Translations under genes and position numbers: made by a program
From: Selenomonas sp. F0473
Lineage (GTDB): Bacteria; Bacillota; Negativicutes; Selenomonadales; Selenomonadaceae
Assembly: GCF_000315545.1 (NCBI RefSeq)
Contig: NZ_JH992902.1
Span: 717,280-781,279 of the forward strand
Length of the DNA stretch: 64,000 bases
Reading direction: 5' to 3'
Part shown: positions 51,837-61,831 of the stretch, in pieces
How positions within the stretch are numbered: position 1 is the first letter of the stretch
Layout of the letters: the number at the start of each line of letters is the position of its first letter
The notes under the pieces: model-generated
Databases searched by the model: none
Told to the model about the DNA's origin: nothing
The model's input: only the letters and a program-made list of their open reading frames with translations

Positions 51837-53504
51837 TTACACAGCAGCGGCAGCCTGTGGCGCTGCCTCGACCTCGATGCCGAACATCGCCATATCGTCC
51901 TCGACGTTCGTGATGCCGCCGATGCCGAAGTTCTCGACGAGCACCTTCGCCACATTCGGCGAGAGGAACGCGGGGAGCGTGGGGCCGAGACGGATGTTCT
52001 TCACGCCGAGGTGGAGCAGGGCGAGGAGAACGATTACGGCCTTCTGCTCATACCACGCGATGTTGTACGCGATCGGCAGATCGTTGATATCGTCGAGACC
52101 GAAGACCTCCTTGAGCTTCAGCGCGATGAGCGCGAGCGAGTAGGAATCGTTGCACTGACCGGCATCGAGCACGCGCGGGATGCCGCCGATATCGCCGAGA
52201 TTCTTCTTGATGTACTTGTACTTCGCGCAGCCCGCCGTGAGGATCACCGTATCCGGCGGGAGCTTTTCCGCGAACTCGCCGTAGTAGTCGCGCGACTTCA
52301 TGCGGCCGTCGCAGCCGCCCATGACGACGAACTTCTTGATCGCGCCGCTCTTAACGGCCGCGACGACCTTGTCCGCCACGGCAAAGACCTGCTCGTGCGC
52401 GAATCCGCCCACAATCTCGCCCGTCTCCAGCTCCGTCGGGGGCGCACACTTCTTCGCACACTCAATGACGGGCGTGAAGTCCTTATCGCCGTTGACAAGA
52501 GGAATATGCGTGCAGCCCGGCACGCCGACCGCCGCCGTCGTAAAGAGGCGGTCCTTGTAGCTGTCCTTCGGCGGCACGACGCAGTTTGTCGTCATGAGAA
52601 TCGCGCCATTGAACTTCTCGAACTCCTCTTTCTGCTGCCACCACGCGTTGCCGTAGTTGCCGACGAGGTTGTCGTACTGCTTGAACTTCGGATAGTAATG
52701 CGCGGGGATCATCTCGCCGTGCGTATAGACGTCGATGCCCGTGCCCTTCGTCTGCTCGAGGAGCCGCTCGAGGTCCTTGAGATCATGGCCGGAGATGAGA
52801 ATGCCCGGGCGGTTCCGGACGCCGAGTTTCACCTTCGTCACCTCGGGATTGCCGTAGGTGCTTGTATTCGCCGTATCGAGGAGCGCCATGCCCGCAACGC
52901 CCCACTTGCCCGTTTCGAGCACGAGCGCCGTCAGCGCGCCGCCGTCCATCGTATCGTCGAGCAGCTGCGCCAGCGCGCGCTGCATGAACACGTCCACTTC
53001 CTCGTTCTCATAGCTCAGCGCATTCGCGTGCTCCATGTAGGCCGCAAGGCCCTTGAGCCCATAGGTCGTCAGCTCGCGCAGGCTGCGGACATCCTCGTTC
53101 TCCGTGGCGAGAATGCCGACCGTCTTCGCCTTTGCCGCGAAATCCGCGCGCGCCGCCGTCCAGTGGGCCGCCGCAGGAAGGTTCGACGCGTCGGAGATCT
53201 GCCCGAGCAGGTCGGCCTTCAGCGTAAGCGATTCCTCAATCACATTCATGATGGCCTCGCGGTCGAAGTTCGCATTCGTAATCGTCACGAAAAGGTTCAT
53301 CGTCACGCGGTGGTTGGTCTCCACCGAGACCGGCTTGCCCTCCGCGCGCAGCGCCGTCGTTACGGCGCCCAGTCCCTTCGTCACATAGACGAGGAGGTCC
53401 TGCATCTCCGCAACGTCCGGCTTCTTGCCGCAGACGCCCTGCACCGTACAGGCTTTGCCGCCCGCCGTCTCCTGGCACTGATAGCAAAACATTTTTGCAT
53501 CCAT
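51837..53504 (-). CDS. hcp: Hybrid cluster protein (hydroxylamine reductase)
   Basis: A 555-residue Hcp (prismane) protein carrying a hybrid Fe-S-O cluster and reducing hydroxylamine or nitric oxide in nitrosative stress. The N-terminal cluster motif [22 protein letters not shown] is clear. Downstream cluster ligands are seen in [29 protein letters not shown] and [12 protein letters not shown]. The ATG at 53504 has AAAGGAG eight bases upstream; the frame's earlier start is discarded. The class with short C-x2-C-type spacing at the N-terminus fits anaerobes. A palindrome resembling CRP/FNR-family sites precedes it. Confidence 0.96.
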   Translation of the reverse strand: MDAKMFCYQCQETAGGKACTVQGVCGKKPDVAEMQDLLVYVTKGLGAVTTALRAEGKPVSVETNHRVTMNLFVTITNANFDREAIMNVIEESLTLKADLLGQISDASNLPAAAHWTAARADFAAKAKTVGILATENEDVRSLRELTTYGLKGLAAYMEHANALSYENEEVDVFMQRALAQLLDDTMDGGALTALVLETGKWGVAGMALLDTANTSTYGNPEVTKVKLGVRNRPGILISGHDLKDLERLLEQTKGTGIDVYTHGEMIPAHYYPKFKQYDNLVGNYGNAWWQQKEEFEKFNGAILMTTNCVVPPKDSYKDRLFTTAAVGVPGCTHIPLVNGDKDFTPVIECAKKCAPPTELETGEIVGGFAHEQVFAVADKVVAAVKSGAIKKFVVMGGCDGRMKSRDYYGEFAEKLPPDTVILTAGCAKYKYIKKNLGDIGGIPRVLDAGQCNDSYSLALIALKLKEVFGLDDINDLPIAYNIAWYEQKAVIVLLALLHLGVKNIRLGPTLPAFLSPNVAKVLVENFGIGGITNVEDDMAMFGIEVEAAPQAAAAV

Positions 53505-53542
53505 AAAGAGTCTCCTTTGTCCAATACACATTTCTTGCCCGT

Positions 53543-53585
53543 ATTATAGCAAAGGAGTTCTTGTGAATGATGTAACATATGTTAC
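53543..53585 (-). promoter_or_regulatory. hcp promoter with CRP/FNR-type (HcpR-like) operator
   Basis: On the minus strand TATAAT (53543-53548) has no matching -35. Instead the perfect palindrome GTAACATATGTTAC (53572-53585) is centred about 42 bases before the expected start site, the class II activator position. GTAAC-N4-GTTAC is the kind of site I recall for HcpR in Clostridia. The regulator itself is not in the window. Confidence 0.65.
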
Positions 53586-53685
53586 TCGCCGATAATCAAT
53601 AGGAATTCTCAGTTTTTAGGGGTACGACAGCAAACTAATCGCCCCTTTCAGCCGATTTATGCAGGAAATATCATATTGTCCGCGC

Positions 53686-53691
53686 TATAAT
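53686..53691 (+). promoter_or_regulatory. -10 box of the xylA promoter
   Basis: TATAAT (53686-53691) about 60 bases before the xylA ATG. The sequence 17 bases upstream is not a recognisable -35, so an activator such as the AraC-family regulator at 55038-56072 may be needed. No operator could be defined. Confidence 0.5.
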
Positions 53692-53753
53692 GTCACTATA
53701 TACTGTCGGATACGGCGGTACAGGTTTAGGACAGGCAAAAAAGGAGAAGCGTT

Positions 53754-55082
53754 ATGAGCGAAATTTTTCCAAATATCCCTCATATCAAATACGAGGGCAG
53801 AGACAGCAAAAACCGTCTGGCATTCAAATACTATGATCCGCAGCGCGTGATCCGCGGCAAAACGATGGAGGAACACCTCACATTCGCGATGGCGTGGTGG
53901 CACAATCTCTGCGCCGTGGGCGTAGATATGTTCGGCGCGGGCACGGCGGACAAAACGTTCGGCGCGCAGCTGGGTACGATGGCACATGCAAAGACGAAGG
54001 TCGACGCCGGCATCGAGTTCATGCAGAAGCTCGGCATCAAGTATTACTGCTTCCATGACGCGGATATTGTCCCCGAGGATCCGACCGACATCAACGAGAC
54101 AAACCGCCGCCTCGAGGAGCTGACCGACTATCTCCTCGAAAAGACGAAAGACACCGGCATCCGGTGTCTCTGGGCGACTGCCAATATGTTCAGCAACGCG
54201 CGCTTTATGAACGGCGCGGGCAGCAGCAATTCGGCGGATGTATTCTGCTTTGCTGCGGCGCAGGCGAAAAAGGGCATCGAGCTCGCCGTGAAACTCGGCG
54301 CGCGCGGCTATGTTTTTTGGGGCGGCCGCGAGGGCTACGAAACGCTGCTCAACACGGATATGGCGCTCGAGCAAAGCAACGTTGCACAGCTTTTCCGCAT
54401 GAGCCGCGATTATGGGCGCGGAATCGGATTCAAAGGGGATTTCTACATCGAGCCGAAACCGAAAGAGCCCATGAAACATCAGTATGACTTCGATGCTGCG
54501 ACTGCCATCGGATTCCTCCAGAAGTACGGACTCGACGACGATTTCAAGATGAATATCGAGGCGAACCATGCGACGCTCGCGGGACATACCTTCCAGCACG
54601 AACTGCGCGTCTGCGCCGTGAACGATATGATGGGATCCGTAGACGCGAACCAAGGAGATATGCTGCTCGGCTGGGACACGGATCAGTTTCCTTCCAACGT
54701 CTACGATACGACGATGGCGATGTATGAGATTCTCAAGGCAGGCGGCCTGCGCGGCGGACTCAACTTTGACGCAAAGAACCGCCGTCCGAGCAACACGGCG
54801 GAGGATATGTTCCTCGCCTTCATCGTCGGCATGGACACCTTTGCCCTCGGTCTCATCAAGGCGGCGGCACTCATCGAGGACGGACGCATCGACGCGTTCG
54901 TCAAGGAGCGCTACGCGAGCTACGAAACGGGCATCGGCGCAAAGATCAAAAACGGTGCGGCGACGCTTGAAGAGTGCGCCGCGCATGCCGCAGCGCTCAA
55001 GGCGCCCGCCGATCCGGGATCCGGACGCCAAGAGTACCTAGAGGGCATCGTGAACAACATACTGTTCGGCTCCGCATGTTAA
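53754..55082 (+). CDS. xylA: Xylose isomerase
   Basis: A 442-residue TIM-barrel enzyme converting D-xylose to D-xylulose with two divalent metals. Catalytic segments: [12 protein letters not shown] (His/Asp pair), [34 protein letters not shown] and [13 protein letters not shown] with metal ligands. The length and the N-terminus ([20 protein letters not shown]) fit the class II enzymes. AAAAAGGAG precedes the ATG. It is transcribed toward, and its 3' end overlaps by 45 bases, the AraC-family regulator gene on the other strand. XylB and the uptake genes are in the adjacent minus-strand operon. Confidence 0.97.
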   Translation: MSEIFPNIPHIKYEGRDSKNRLAFKYYDPQRVIRGKTMEEHLTFAMAWWHNLCAVGVDMFGAGTADKTFGAQLGTMAHAKTKVDAGIEFMQKLGIKYYCFHDADIVPEDPTDINETNRRLEELTDYLLEKTKDTGIRCLWATANMFSNARFMNGAGSSNSADVFCFAAAQAKKGIELAVKLGARGYVFWGGREGYETLLNTDMALEQSNVAQLFRMSRDYGRGIGFKGDFYIEPKPKEPMKHQYDFDAATAIGFLQKYGLDDDFKMNIEANHATLAGHTFQHELRVCAVNDMMGSVDANQGDMLLGWDTDQFPSNVYDTTMAMYEILKAGGLRGGLNFDAKNRRPSNTAEDMFLAFIVGMDTFALGLIKAAALIEDGRIDAFVKERYASYETGIGAKIKNGAATLEECAAHAAALKAPADPGSGRQEYLEGIVNNILFGSAC

Positions 55083-56072
55083 CGCCGCACCGAACCGAAT
55101 ACGCGGCATCGTTCTGCGTGTCGGTTTGGCCTGTTGGGCGCGAAAGGCGCTCAGCATGCGCAGGCCGTCGGCCGGGGAAATTTTTTTCTCCGAACGCGCC
55201 GGTGAAGCGGGTCTCCTTCGTAAGGAGATCCGCTTTTTTTGTCGGTATGCGCCGGGTGTGCATCCGTGCTCCTCACGAAATAATTTCGTCAAATAGCGCA
55301 CATCGGAGAACCCGCAGCTGAGGCTGACCTCCAAAACGCTCTGCTCCGTCCCCTCCATAAGACGGCACGCATGGGCGAAACGCTTCTGTCGAAGATACTT
55401 TTGAAACGACATCCCGAGCATATCCTTGAAGAGATGAGACAGATAAGTCAGCGACAGATGTTCCCTCCGGGCGATCTCACCGAGCAGGAGTTTTCGTCTG
55501 TAATTGTTCTCAATATAGTCTAGGATGGAGAGCATTCGATCTGCACGTTCCCTGTGCGGCAGTCCCTCCGCCGTGTCGAGGAACGTCCACGGAAGATTCG
55601 TATTGAGAAGATAGTAGATCTGCCCGACACAGCTAAGACATGCGAACTCATAGTTCGGCCGCCGTCCGAAAAATATGGCGCCAAGCTCCGTCAGCAATTC
55701 AGAAAGCCGGGCATACTGATCCGGCGCAGCCGACAGTGCCGTACGCAGAGCAGAGTCACATGCGTATCGGATATTCTTCGCGCCGCTGAAAGCACGCTCC
55801 ACAAGCTGTGCCGAAATCTGCACAATCAGCAATATGCCGTCTTCGTTCTCGACGGAGGCAAAGCGATGCGCCTCGAGCGGATTGACGAGATAGATATCTC
55901 CGCACCTAAGATTTCGGCGCATACCGCCCGTCTCCAGCACGACATGCCCGTCCAGTACAAGCCCGATTTCCATATCCTGATGCAGATGTGTGCCGCGTTC
56001 GTGCATCCGAACGAGAAAGACGTTCAGATCGCTGAGCTGTTCGTAGGAAATCACTTCGTATTCACCGGACAT
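55038..56072 (-). CDS. AraC-family regulator of the xylose module
   Basis: A 344-residue regulator: an N-terminal cupin-type sugar-sensing domain (about 1-150; [28 protein letters not shown]), then two helix-turn-helix motifs typical of AraC/XylS ([20 protein letters not shown] and [28 protein letters not shown]). The start is ATG 56072 with GAAGGAGGGGG; the longer frame is discarded. After the usual C-terminus (PGAYRQKK) runs a basic, low-complexity tail of about 60 residues ending inside xylA. It lies 48 bases downstream of xylB in the same operon. The likely inducer is xylose, by context. Confidence 0.88.
   Translation of the reverse strand: MSGEYEVISYEQLSDLNVFLVRMHERGTHLHQDMEIGLVLDGHVVLETGGMRRNLRCGDIYLVNPLEAHRFASVENEDGILLIVQISAQLVERAFSGAKNIRYACDSALRTALSAAPDQYARLSELLTELGAIFFGRRPNYEFACLSCVGQIYYLLNTNLPWTFLDTAEGLPHRERADRMLSILDYIENNYRRKLLLGEIARREHLSLTYLSHLFKDMLGMSFQKYLRQKRFAHACRLMEGTEQSVLEVSLSCGFSDVRYLTKLFREEHGCTPGAYRQKKRISLRRRPASPARSEKKISPADGLRMLSAFRAQQAKPTRRTMPRIRFGAALTCGAEQYVVHDAL
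55205..55240 (+). terminator. Terminator after xylA, inside the AraC-family gene
   Basis: AAGCGGGTCTCCTT/AAGGAGATCCGCTT (14-bp stem with one G-U type pair, three-base loop) then a T7 run. It lies about 120 bases after the xylA stop and within the 3' part of the convergent AraC-family frame. Confidence 0.8.
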
Positions 56073-56120
56073 ATTCCCCCTCCTTCCCGGCAAGTAATGC
56101 GGCCGCCGCCCTTCCGGCAC

Positions 56121-57596
56121 TCAGTGCAGCCGCGGGAAAACGTCTTTCAGCGCGGGATAGATGAGCCGGTATTTTTGATACTGTGCCTCATAACGCGCGG
56201 CAAGTGCCGGTATCGGACGGACGGTCTCGGTCACGCGTACAATCGCTGCTGCGGCGGCCGCCGCATCCGGGTATGCGCCGCAGGCAAGCATCGCAAGCAT
56301 CGCCCCGCCCATACCGGGGCCTTCTTCGGCGGCGAGCACATCCAACTCGATATTTAGGACATTCGCGAATATCCTGCGCCACAGCGGCGATTTCGCCCCG
56401 CCGCCGCAAATTTTGCTCCGTGTGATCCGTATGCCGAGAGAACGCGCGACTTCGAGGCTGTCACGCATCCCGAACGCCACGCCCTCGAGCATTGCCTGCA
56501 CAAGATCGGCGCGCGAGGTATCCAGCGCCATTCCGACGAACGCTGCGCGCGCATCCGTATCGTTGATCGGGCTGCGCTCCCCCATGAGATATGGCAGGAA
56601 GAATACGGAATTTGAACCGAGCCGTTCCTCTGCGATCTTCATCTGTTCCGCCGCATAATCCTTTGTCCCCAGCACATGCTCCATCAGCCATGCATTGCAG
56701 GATGCCGCACTCAGCATGACCCCCATCAGATGATAGCCGCCGTCCGCATGCGCAAACGAATGCAGCGCATTATGCGGATCGACGCTGAAACGCTTGCTTG
56801 TCATAAAGATCGTGCCGGACGTACCGATGGAGATATTGCACGCTCCCTCGCCGACCGTGCCCGTACCGACAGCCGCGGCGGCGTTGTCCCCCGCCCCCGC
56901 CGCGACGATCGTTTCCTTTGGGATGCCGAGTTTCTGCGCCGCATCCGGCAGCAGCGTGCCGACCGGTGCGGCGGATGGGAATACCCGCGGCATCTGCGCC
57001 TCCCGCACGCCGCAGACGCGGAGCATCTCCTCCGACCAGCGGCCGCGTTCCACATCAAACAGGAGCGTTCCCGACGCATCCGACGGATCCGTGCAGTGCA
57101 CGCCCGTGAGTTTATAGTTGATATAGTCTTTGGGCAGCATAATTTTATCAATGCGCGCAAAGAGCTCCGGCTCGTGTTCGCGCATCCACAGGAGTTTGGG
57201 CGCGGTAAAGCCCGCAAAGGCGATATTTGCCGTCAACACGCTCAGCCGCGACCTGCCGATCGTCTCGTTCAAATAGTCCACCGCACGCGCTGTTCGCCCG
57301 TCGTTCCAGAGAATCGCGGGACGGATCACACGGTCCCCACGGTCAAGCACGACAAGTCCGTGCATCTGTCCGCCCGCGCCGATGCCCGCCACCTGTGCCG
57401 CATCGTGCCCGGCGAGGAGTTCGGGGATGCCGTCCTCCACCGCCCTCCACCACTGCGCCGGATCCTGCTCGCTCCAACCGGGCTGCGGGAATGCGAGCGG
57501 ATAGCTGCGCGACACAATATTTTTGATGTCTCCCGTCTCATCCGTCAGCAGCAGCTTGCATGCGGACGTTCCGAGATCAATGCCGATATAAAGCAT
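56121..57596 (-). CDS. xylB: Xylulokinase
   Basis: A 491-residue FGGY-family kinase phosphorylating D-xylulose to xylulose 5-phosphate. N-terminal phosphate loop IGIDLGTSACKLLLTDETG, substrate-site GGQMHGLVVLD, DASGTLLFDVERGRWSEEML, then GAGDNAAAAVGTGTVGEGACNISIGTSG and the C-terminal ICGGGAKSPLWRRIFANVL. The frame extends to 57785, but ATG 57596 has AGAGAGGTGA and the extra residues are Arg/Ser-rich overlap of xylH. Co-transcribed with the upstream ABC genes and the downstream AraC-family regulator. Confidence 0.96.
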   Translation of the reverse strand: MLYIGIDLGTSACKLLLTDETGDIKNIVSRSYPLAFPQPGWSEQDPAQWWRAVEDGIPELLAGHDAAQVAGIGAGGQMHGLVVLDRGDRVIRPAILWNDGRTARAVDYLNETIGRSRLSVLTANIAFAGFTAPKLLWMREHEPELFARIDKIMLPKDYINYKLTGVHCTDPSDASGTLLFDVERGRWSEEMLRVCGVREAQMPRVFPSAAPVGTLLPDAAQKLGIPKETIVAAGAGDNAAAAVGTGTVGEGACNISIGTSGTIFMTSKRFSVDPHNALHSFAHADGGYHLMGVMLSAASCNAWLMEHVLGTKDYAAEQMKIAEERLGSNSVFFLPYLMGERSPINDTDARAAFVGMALDTSRADLVQAMLEGVAFGMRDSLEVARSLGIRITRSKICGGGAKSPLWRRIFANVLNIELDVLAAEEGPGMGGAMLAMLACGAYPDAAAAAAAIVRVTETVRPIPALAARYEAQYQKYRLIYPALKDVFPRLH

Positions 57597-57621
57597 GAAA
57601 TCACCTCTCTTTTCATGCCGC

Positions 57622-58812
57622 TTACGATTTCGCCGACTGATTGTAGATATCGAATGCGACCGCCGCGAGAAGCACGAGGCCCTTGATCGCCTGCTGCCAA
57701 TCGATGCCGACGCCCATGATCGACATACCGTTGTTGAGTACGCCCATGACGAGGCCGCCCACCACCGCGCCGATGATCGTCCCAATGCCGCCCGTCGCGG
57801 ATGCGCCGCCGATATAGCACGCGGCGATGGCGTCCAGCTCGAACATCATGCCCGCCGAAGGCGCCGCCGCGTTCAAACGAGCGGAGAAGACGAGTCCGGC
57901 GACGGCAGCCATCAGCCCCATATTGACAAAGACGATGAACCGTACCCAACGCGTCTTGATGCCCGAGAGCTGCGCCGCACGCTCGTTGCCGCCCACCGCA
58001 TAGATGTGGCGGCCGAACACCGTCCGGCTGCAGATAAAGGAATACAGCGCCACAAGGAAACCGAGCAGGATCAGGATGACTGGCAGCCCCTTGAACCGAT
58101 CAAGCCAATAGCAGGAGACGAGACTGACGAGGACGATCGCCGCGCATTTCACCGTGAATACGGCAGCGCTGTCCGCCGGAATCCCATGGCGCAGGCGCTG
58201 CCGCCGTCCGTTCAGGACAATATAGATGCCGATCGCGGCGATGAGGACGCCGACGAGCATCGTGCTCATGGGGAGCGCACCGATGATAGGAATGTCCGCA
58301 AGGAAGCGCTGCGCAACGAATTGATAGCTCTCGGGAAACGGTGAGAGTGTGTTTCCGTCCAAAATAATCATCGTCGCCCCGCGGAAGAGCAGCATCCCCG
58401 CAAGTGTCACGATGAAGGCGGGCACGCGCACAAACGCGATCCAAAATCCCTGCCACGCACCGATGGCGATGCCGAGCAGAATGCACGCAGCGATCGTCAG
58501 CGGCACGGACATGCCCATCGTGACGATCATCGTCGCCGCGACCGCGCCGATCACGGCGACAACCGAACCGACGGAGAGGTCGATATCCCCCGTTAAAATG
58601 CAGGGCAGCATACCGATGGCGAGAATCAAAATGTAGCTGTTCTGCATCACGAGTTTCGAAATATTCATCGGCGCAAGCAGCACGCCGTCCGTACACCATT
58701 GGAAAAAGAGCGCAATCACGACCAGCGCGATAAACATCGCGTATTTATGCACCGCCGCCTGCACGATACCGGCGGCACGCACGCCGGATGACTCTTCTTT
58801 TTTCCCACTCAT
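57622..58812 (-). CDS. xylH: Sugar ABC transporter permease (XylH/GguB family)
   Basis: A 396-residue permease with about ten hydrophobic segments. The family core is ILTGDIDLSVGSVVAVIGAV, with IGAWQGFWIAFVRVPAFIVTLAGMLLFRG and, near the C-terminus, AGMMFELDAIAACYIGGASATGGIGTIIGA. It matches XylH/GguB permeases, longer than RbsC. ATG 58812 has GGAGGAGG upstream; the longer frame is discarded. It works with XylG and the ChvE-like binding protein; XylB follows after 25 bases. Confidence 0.93.
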   Translation of the reverse strand: MSGKKEESSGVRAAGIVQAAVHKYAMFIALVVIALFFQWCTDGVLLAPMNISKLVMQNSYILILAIGMLPCILTGDIDLSVGSVVAVIGAVAATMIVTMGMSVPLTIAACILLGIAIGAWQGFWIAFVRVPAFIVTLAGMLLFRGATMIILDGNTLSPFPESYQFVAQRFLADIPIIGALPMSTMLVGVLIAAIGIYIVLNGRRQRLRHGIPADSAAVFTVKCAAIVLVSLVSCYWLDRFKGLPVILILLGFLVALYSFICSRTVFGRHIYAVGGNERAAQLSGIKTRWVRFIVFVNMGLMAAVAGLVFSARLNAAAPSAGMMFELDAIAACYIGGASATGGIGTIIGAVVGGLVMGVLNNGMSIMGVGIDWQQAIKGLVLLAAVAFDIYNQSAKS

Positions 58813-58828
58813 ATGGATTCCTCCTCCG

Positions 58829-60385
58829 TCATCCGGCCTTTGACTGCCGGGTATTGCTCCGCATGATGTACCGCATGATGCTCTCCTGCGACGCTTCCTC
58901 CGCGGGCAGTTCGCCCACAAACCGTCCCTCGTTCATGACGTAGATGCGGTCGCTGACGCCGAGCACCTCCGGCAGCTCCGAAGAGATCACGAGCACACAT
59001 TTACCCGCCGCCGCGAGTTCGTTGATCACGCAGTATATTTCATACTTTGCTCCGACGTCGATGCCGCGCGTCGGCTCGTCGAGAATCAGCACATCGGGGT
59101 CCGCATACAGCCAACGCGCGAGCATGACCTTCTGCTGATTGCCGCCTGAAAGATTGCGCGCGCGCTGATAGATGCCGGGCGCTTTGATGCGCAGTTTCTT
59201 CAGGTAGTCCTCCGCAACGCCGATCTCCTCCTCCTCGCGGATCACGCCGTGTGCAGCGAGCCGCGGAAGTGTCGGCAGGCTAATATTCTCGCGGATGCTC
59301 TGTCCGAGAATGAGCCCCTGCCCCTTGCGGTCCTCTGTGACGTAGGCGATGCCGTGTGCAATCGCGTCGCCCACGCTGTCCACACGAATCTCCTTGCCGT
59401 CCTTATAGATACGGCCCGTGATATTGCGTCCGAACGACTTGCCGAAAAGGCTCATCGCAAGCTCCGTGCGCCCCGCGCCCATGAGGCCCGCGATGCCGAC
59501 CACCTCGCCGCGGCGCAGGCGGAGGTTCACATGATCCACCACGCGGCGCCCCGCAATGTAGGGCGAATCCACGCACCAATCCTGCACCTCAAGGCAGACT
59601 TCGCCGATATTCTGCTGCCGGCGCTGCGGGTATCGGTCCGTAATCTCGCGCCCGACCATACCGCGGATGATGCGCTCCTCCGAGATGTCGTCAGCGCCCT
59701 TCGTAAGCGTTTCAATCGTACGCCCGTCCCGGATCACCGTGATCTTATTGGCAACGCGCGTGACCTCATTCAGCTTATGAGAAATGATGATCGCCGTCAT
59801 CCCGAGGCGGTCTCGCAGTTCCAAAATGAGTTTGAGCAGTTTCTCACTGTCGTCATCGTTGAGCGCCGCCGTCGGTTCGTCGAGGATGAGGAGGCGGACA
59901 TCTTTGGCGAGGGCCTTCGCGATCTCGACGAGCTGCTGCTTGCCGACGCCCATCTTGTTCACGGGAGTCTCCGGCAAATCGTGCAGCCCCACGCGTTTCA
60001 TGAGTTCGACGGAGCGTTCATAAACGGTCTCCCAGTCGATGATGCCGTGCGACTGCCGCTCGTTGCCGAGAAAGATATTTTCCATCGCCGAAAGATAAGG
60101 AATGAGCGCCAGTTCCTGATGAATAATAACGATACCGACCCGCTCGCTTTCACGAATGTCGTGAAACTTGCATTCCGCACCGTCATAGAGAATTGTCCCG
60201 CCGTAGCTCCCATAGGGGTACACACCGCTCAGCACGTTCATGAGCGTGGACTTTCCTGCGCCGTTCTCGCCCACCAGCGCGTGAATCTCCCCCGCGCGCA
60301 CGGATATATTAACCTTATCGAGAGCGCGCACTCCTCCGGGAAAAACTTTCTCGATGTCCTGCATTTGCAAGAGTATGTCCGCCAT
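58829..60385 (-). CDS. xylG: Sugar ABC transporter double ATPase (XylG/MmsA/GguA)
   Basis: A 518-residue tandem ABC ATPase for monosaccharide import. First domain: Walker [17 protein letters not shown], signature region [18 protein letters not shown], Walker [14 protein letters not shown]. Second domain is degenerate at Walker A ([16 protein letters not shown]), with signature [15 protein letters not shown] and [18 protein letters not shown], as usual for RbsA/XylG-type proteins. GGGAGGTGA precedes the ATG. A hairpin with six Ts separates it from the upstream binding-protein gene, so its expression is likely lower than that of the binding protein. Confidence 0.95.
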   Translation of the reverse strand: MADILLQMQDIEKVFPGGVRALDKVNISVRAGEIHALVGENGAGKSTLMNVLSGVYPYGSYGGTILYDGAECKFHDIRESERVGIVIIHQELALIPYLSAMENIFLGNERQSHGIIDWETVYERSVELMKRVGLHDLPETPVNKMGVGKQQLVEIAKALAKDVRLLILDEPTAALNDDDSEKLLKLILELRDRLGMTAIIISHKLNEVTRVANKITVIRDGRTIETLTKGADDISEERIIRGMVGREITDRYPQRRQQNIGEVCLEVQDWCVDSPYIAGRRVVDHVNLRLRRGEVVGIAGLMGAGRTELAMSLFGKSFGRNITGRIYKDGKEIRVDSVGDAIAHGIAYVTEDRKGQGLILGQSIRENISLPTLPRLAAHGVIREEEEIGVAEDYLKKLRIKAPGIYQRARNLSGGNQQKVMLARWLYADPDVLILDEPTRGIDVGAKYEIYCVINELAAAGKCVLVISSELPEVLGVSDRIYVMNEGRFVGELPAEEASQESIMRYIMRSNTRQSKAG

Positions 60386-60400
60386 AGTTTCACCTCCCAG

Positions 60401-60461
60401 AAAAAACGTCCCCTGCGATCCGATGAGACCATTCCGGTTCCCGAAGAATCGACAGAGGACG
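60401..60461 (-). terminator. Intra-operon attenuating hairpin between xylF and xylG
   Basis: On the minus strand CGTCCTCTG(T)CGATT pairs with GATCGCAGGGGACG (about 14 bp, one bulge, G-U pairs) and is followed by TTTTTT. It is placed after the binding-protein stop and before the xylG ribosome site, where partial terminators commonly raise the binding-protein to ATPase ratio. Confidence 0.7.
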
Positions 60462-60475
60462 CAGCATCGTTCTAT

Positions 60476-61573
60476 TTACTTCTGCAGCTCGGCTTCGGTG
60501 TAGTATCCGGAATCGATCAGCAGGGCCTTATAGTTGGAGGCATCGACAAATTTCGGCTCGAGAAGGTACGAAGGAACGACCTTCACGCCGTTGTTGTAAT
60601 CCTTCGTGTTATTGACCTCCGGCTCCTGCTTATTAAGGACTGCTTCGACCATCTTCACAACCTCATCCGCAAGCGCACGCGTATCCTTGAACACAGACAT
60701 TGACTGCTCCCCTGCAACGATCGCCTTCACGTTCGGCAGATTCGCATCCTGTCCCGTGATTACCGGCAGCTTCTTCCCCGCTGTGTTATAGCCCGCAGAT
60801 TTCAGTGCCGACTGCACGCCGAGAGAAACGGAGTCGTTCGAGCAGAGCACCGCATCCACATTCGCGCCCGTATAATATGTCGTCAGGATGTTGTCCATAC
60901 GCTCCTGTGCCTTTGCCTCGTCCCAGTTCGGCGTCGCGCACTGCTCGCGTGTCATCTGACCCGAGCGGACGACGAGCTGCCCCTTATCGATGTAAGGCTT
61001 CAGCACGTCCATCGCGCCGCCGAAGAAGAAGTTGACATTGTTGTCGTCCATCGGCCCCGTCGAAATCTCGAGGTTGAAGGGGCCTTTGCCCTCGGCCAAC
61101 CCGAGTTTATCCGCGATGTACTGCCCCTGGATCTTTCCGACGAGGTAGTTGTCAAATGTCGCGTAGTAATTGACCGCATCCGTATTCATAATGAGGCGGT
61201 CGTAGGCGATGACCGCAACGCCCGCATTCTTCGCCTCGTTGAGTACCGAAGAGAGGGCACTGCCGTCGATCGAGCCGACAACAACGACCTTACAGCCCTT
61301 TGTGATCATATTCTCAATCTGAGATACCTGTGTCTCCACCTTGTTCTCGGCGAACTGCAGATCCACGTCATAGCCCTTCTCACGCAGCTTCTTCTCCATG
61401 TTCGCGCCGTCCTGATTCCAACGCTGGAGCGATTTCGTCGGCATCGAGACGCCGACCTTGACCCCCTTGCCGTCACCCGACGTACCGCCCGCGCCGTTTG
61501 ATCCGCCGCATCCGGCAAAAAAAGCTGCGGTCACAACTGCCAGACCACAGGCTAGGAGTTTCTTCATGCGCAT
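60476..61573 (-). CDS. xylF: Monosaccharide-binding lipoprotein (XylF/ChvE-like)
   Basis: A 365-residue periplasmic-type sugar-binding protein. The signal ends in the lipobox FFAGC. The mature part is closest in feel to ChvE: GVSMPTKSLQRWNQDG, SQIENMITKGCKVVVVGSIDG, VIAYDRLIMNTDAVNYYATFDN, SGQMTREQCATPNWDEAKAQ, and GQDANLPNVKAIVAGEQSM. ChvE binds several aldoses (galactose, glucose, arabinose, xylose); the adjacent xylA and xylB favour xylose here. ATG 61573 lies nine bases after GGAGG. It is the first gene of the xylFGHB-regulator operon and is preceded by palindromic operators. Confidence 0.93.
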   Translation of the reverse strand: MRMKKLLACGLAVVTAAFFAGCGGSNGAGGTSGDGKGVKVGVSMPTKSLQRWNQDGANMEKKLREKGYDVDLQFAENKVETQVSQIENMITKGCKVVVVGSIDGSALSSVLNEAKNAGVAVIAYDRLIMNTDAVNYYATFDNYLVGKIQGQYIADKLGLAEGKGPFNLEISTGPMDDNNVNFFFGGAMDVLKPYIDKGQLVVRSGQMTREQCATPNWDEAKAQERMDNILTTYYTGANVDAVLCSNDSVSLGVQSALKSAGYNTAGKKLPVITGQDANLPNVKAIVAGEQSMSVFKDTRALADEVVKMVEAVLNKQEPEVNNTKDYNNGVKVVPSYLLEPKFVDASNYKALLIDSGYYTEAELQK

Positions 61574-61631
61574 CCTTATCAGCCTCCTAAACAATGACCA
61601 TAACGTCCTCTCTTAGGACTTTTCGCTCAGC

Positions 61632-61647
61632 ATGTGTTCGAGCAAAA
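61632..61647. promoter_or_regulatory. Second LacI-type half-matching operator
   Basis: ATGTGTTCGAGCAAAA shares its centre (GTGxTCGAGCA) with the perfect palindrome 68 bp away. It lies between that palindrome and xylF, near the likely xylF start site (weak TTGTAT/CATAAA pair upstream on the minus strand). Confidence 0.5.
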
Positions 61648-61694
61648 TTTATGCATATAAACCAATTAAATATACAATGTTTATCATGCACTGT

Positions 61695-61720
61695 TATAAC
61701 TGTGCTCGAGCACAGTTATA
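61695..61720. promoter_or_regulatory. Perfect 26-bp palindromic operator (LacI family)
   Basis: TATAACTGTGCTC followed by its exact reverse complement, centred on a CG pair as is typical for LacI-family operators. It lies in the xylF/lacI divergent region, upstream of both promoters, beside a LacI-family gene. Confidence 0.8.
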
Positions 61721-61778
61721 GATTAACAGAGAAAGGAATGAATGTCAAGTCTGAATTACCGGAATTTCTACAAAATAT

Positions 61779-61807
61779 TTGTCAAACAGGAAAAAAGAAC
61801 GTATAAT
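61779..61807 (+). promoter_or_regulatory. Promoter of the LacI-family gene
   Basis: TTGTCA (61779-61784) and TATAAT (61802-61807) with a 17-base spacer. The start site would fall near 61814, directly before the GGGGAGG ribosome site, which fixes the start codon at 61832. Confidence 0.8.
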
Positions 61808-61831
61808 GTGGCACAATGGGGAGGCGGATAT

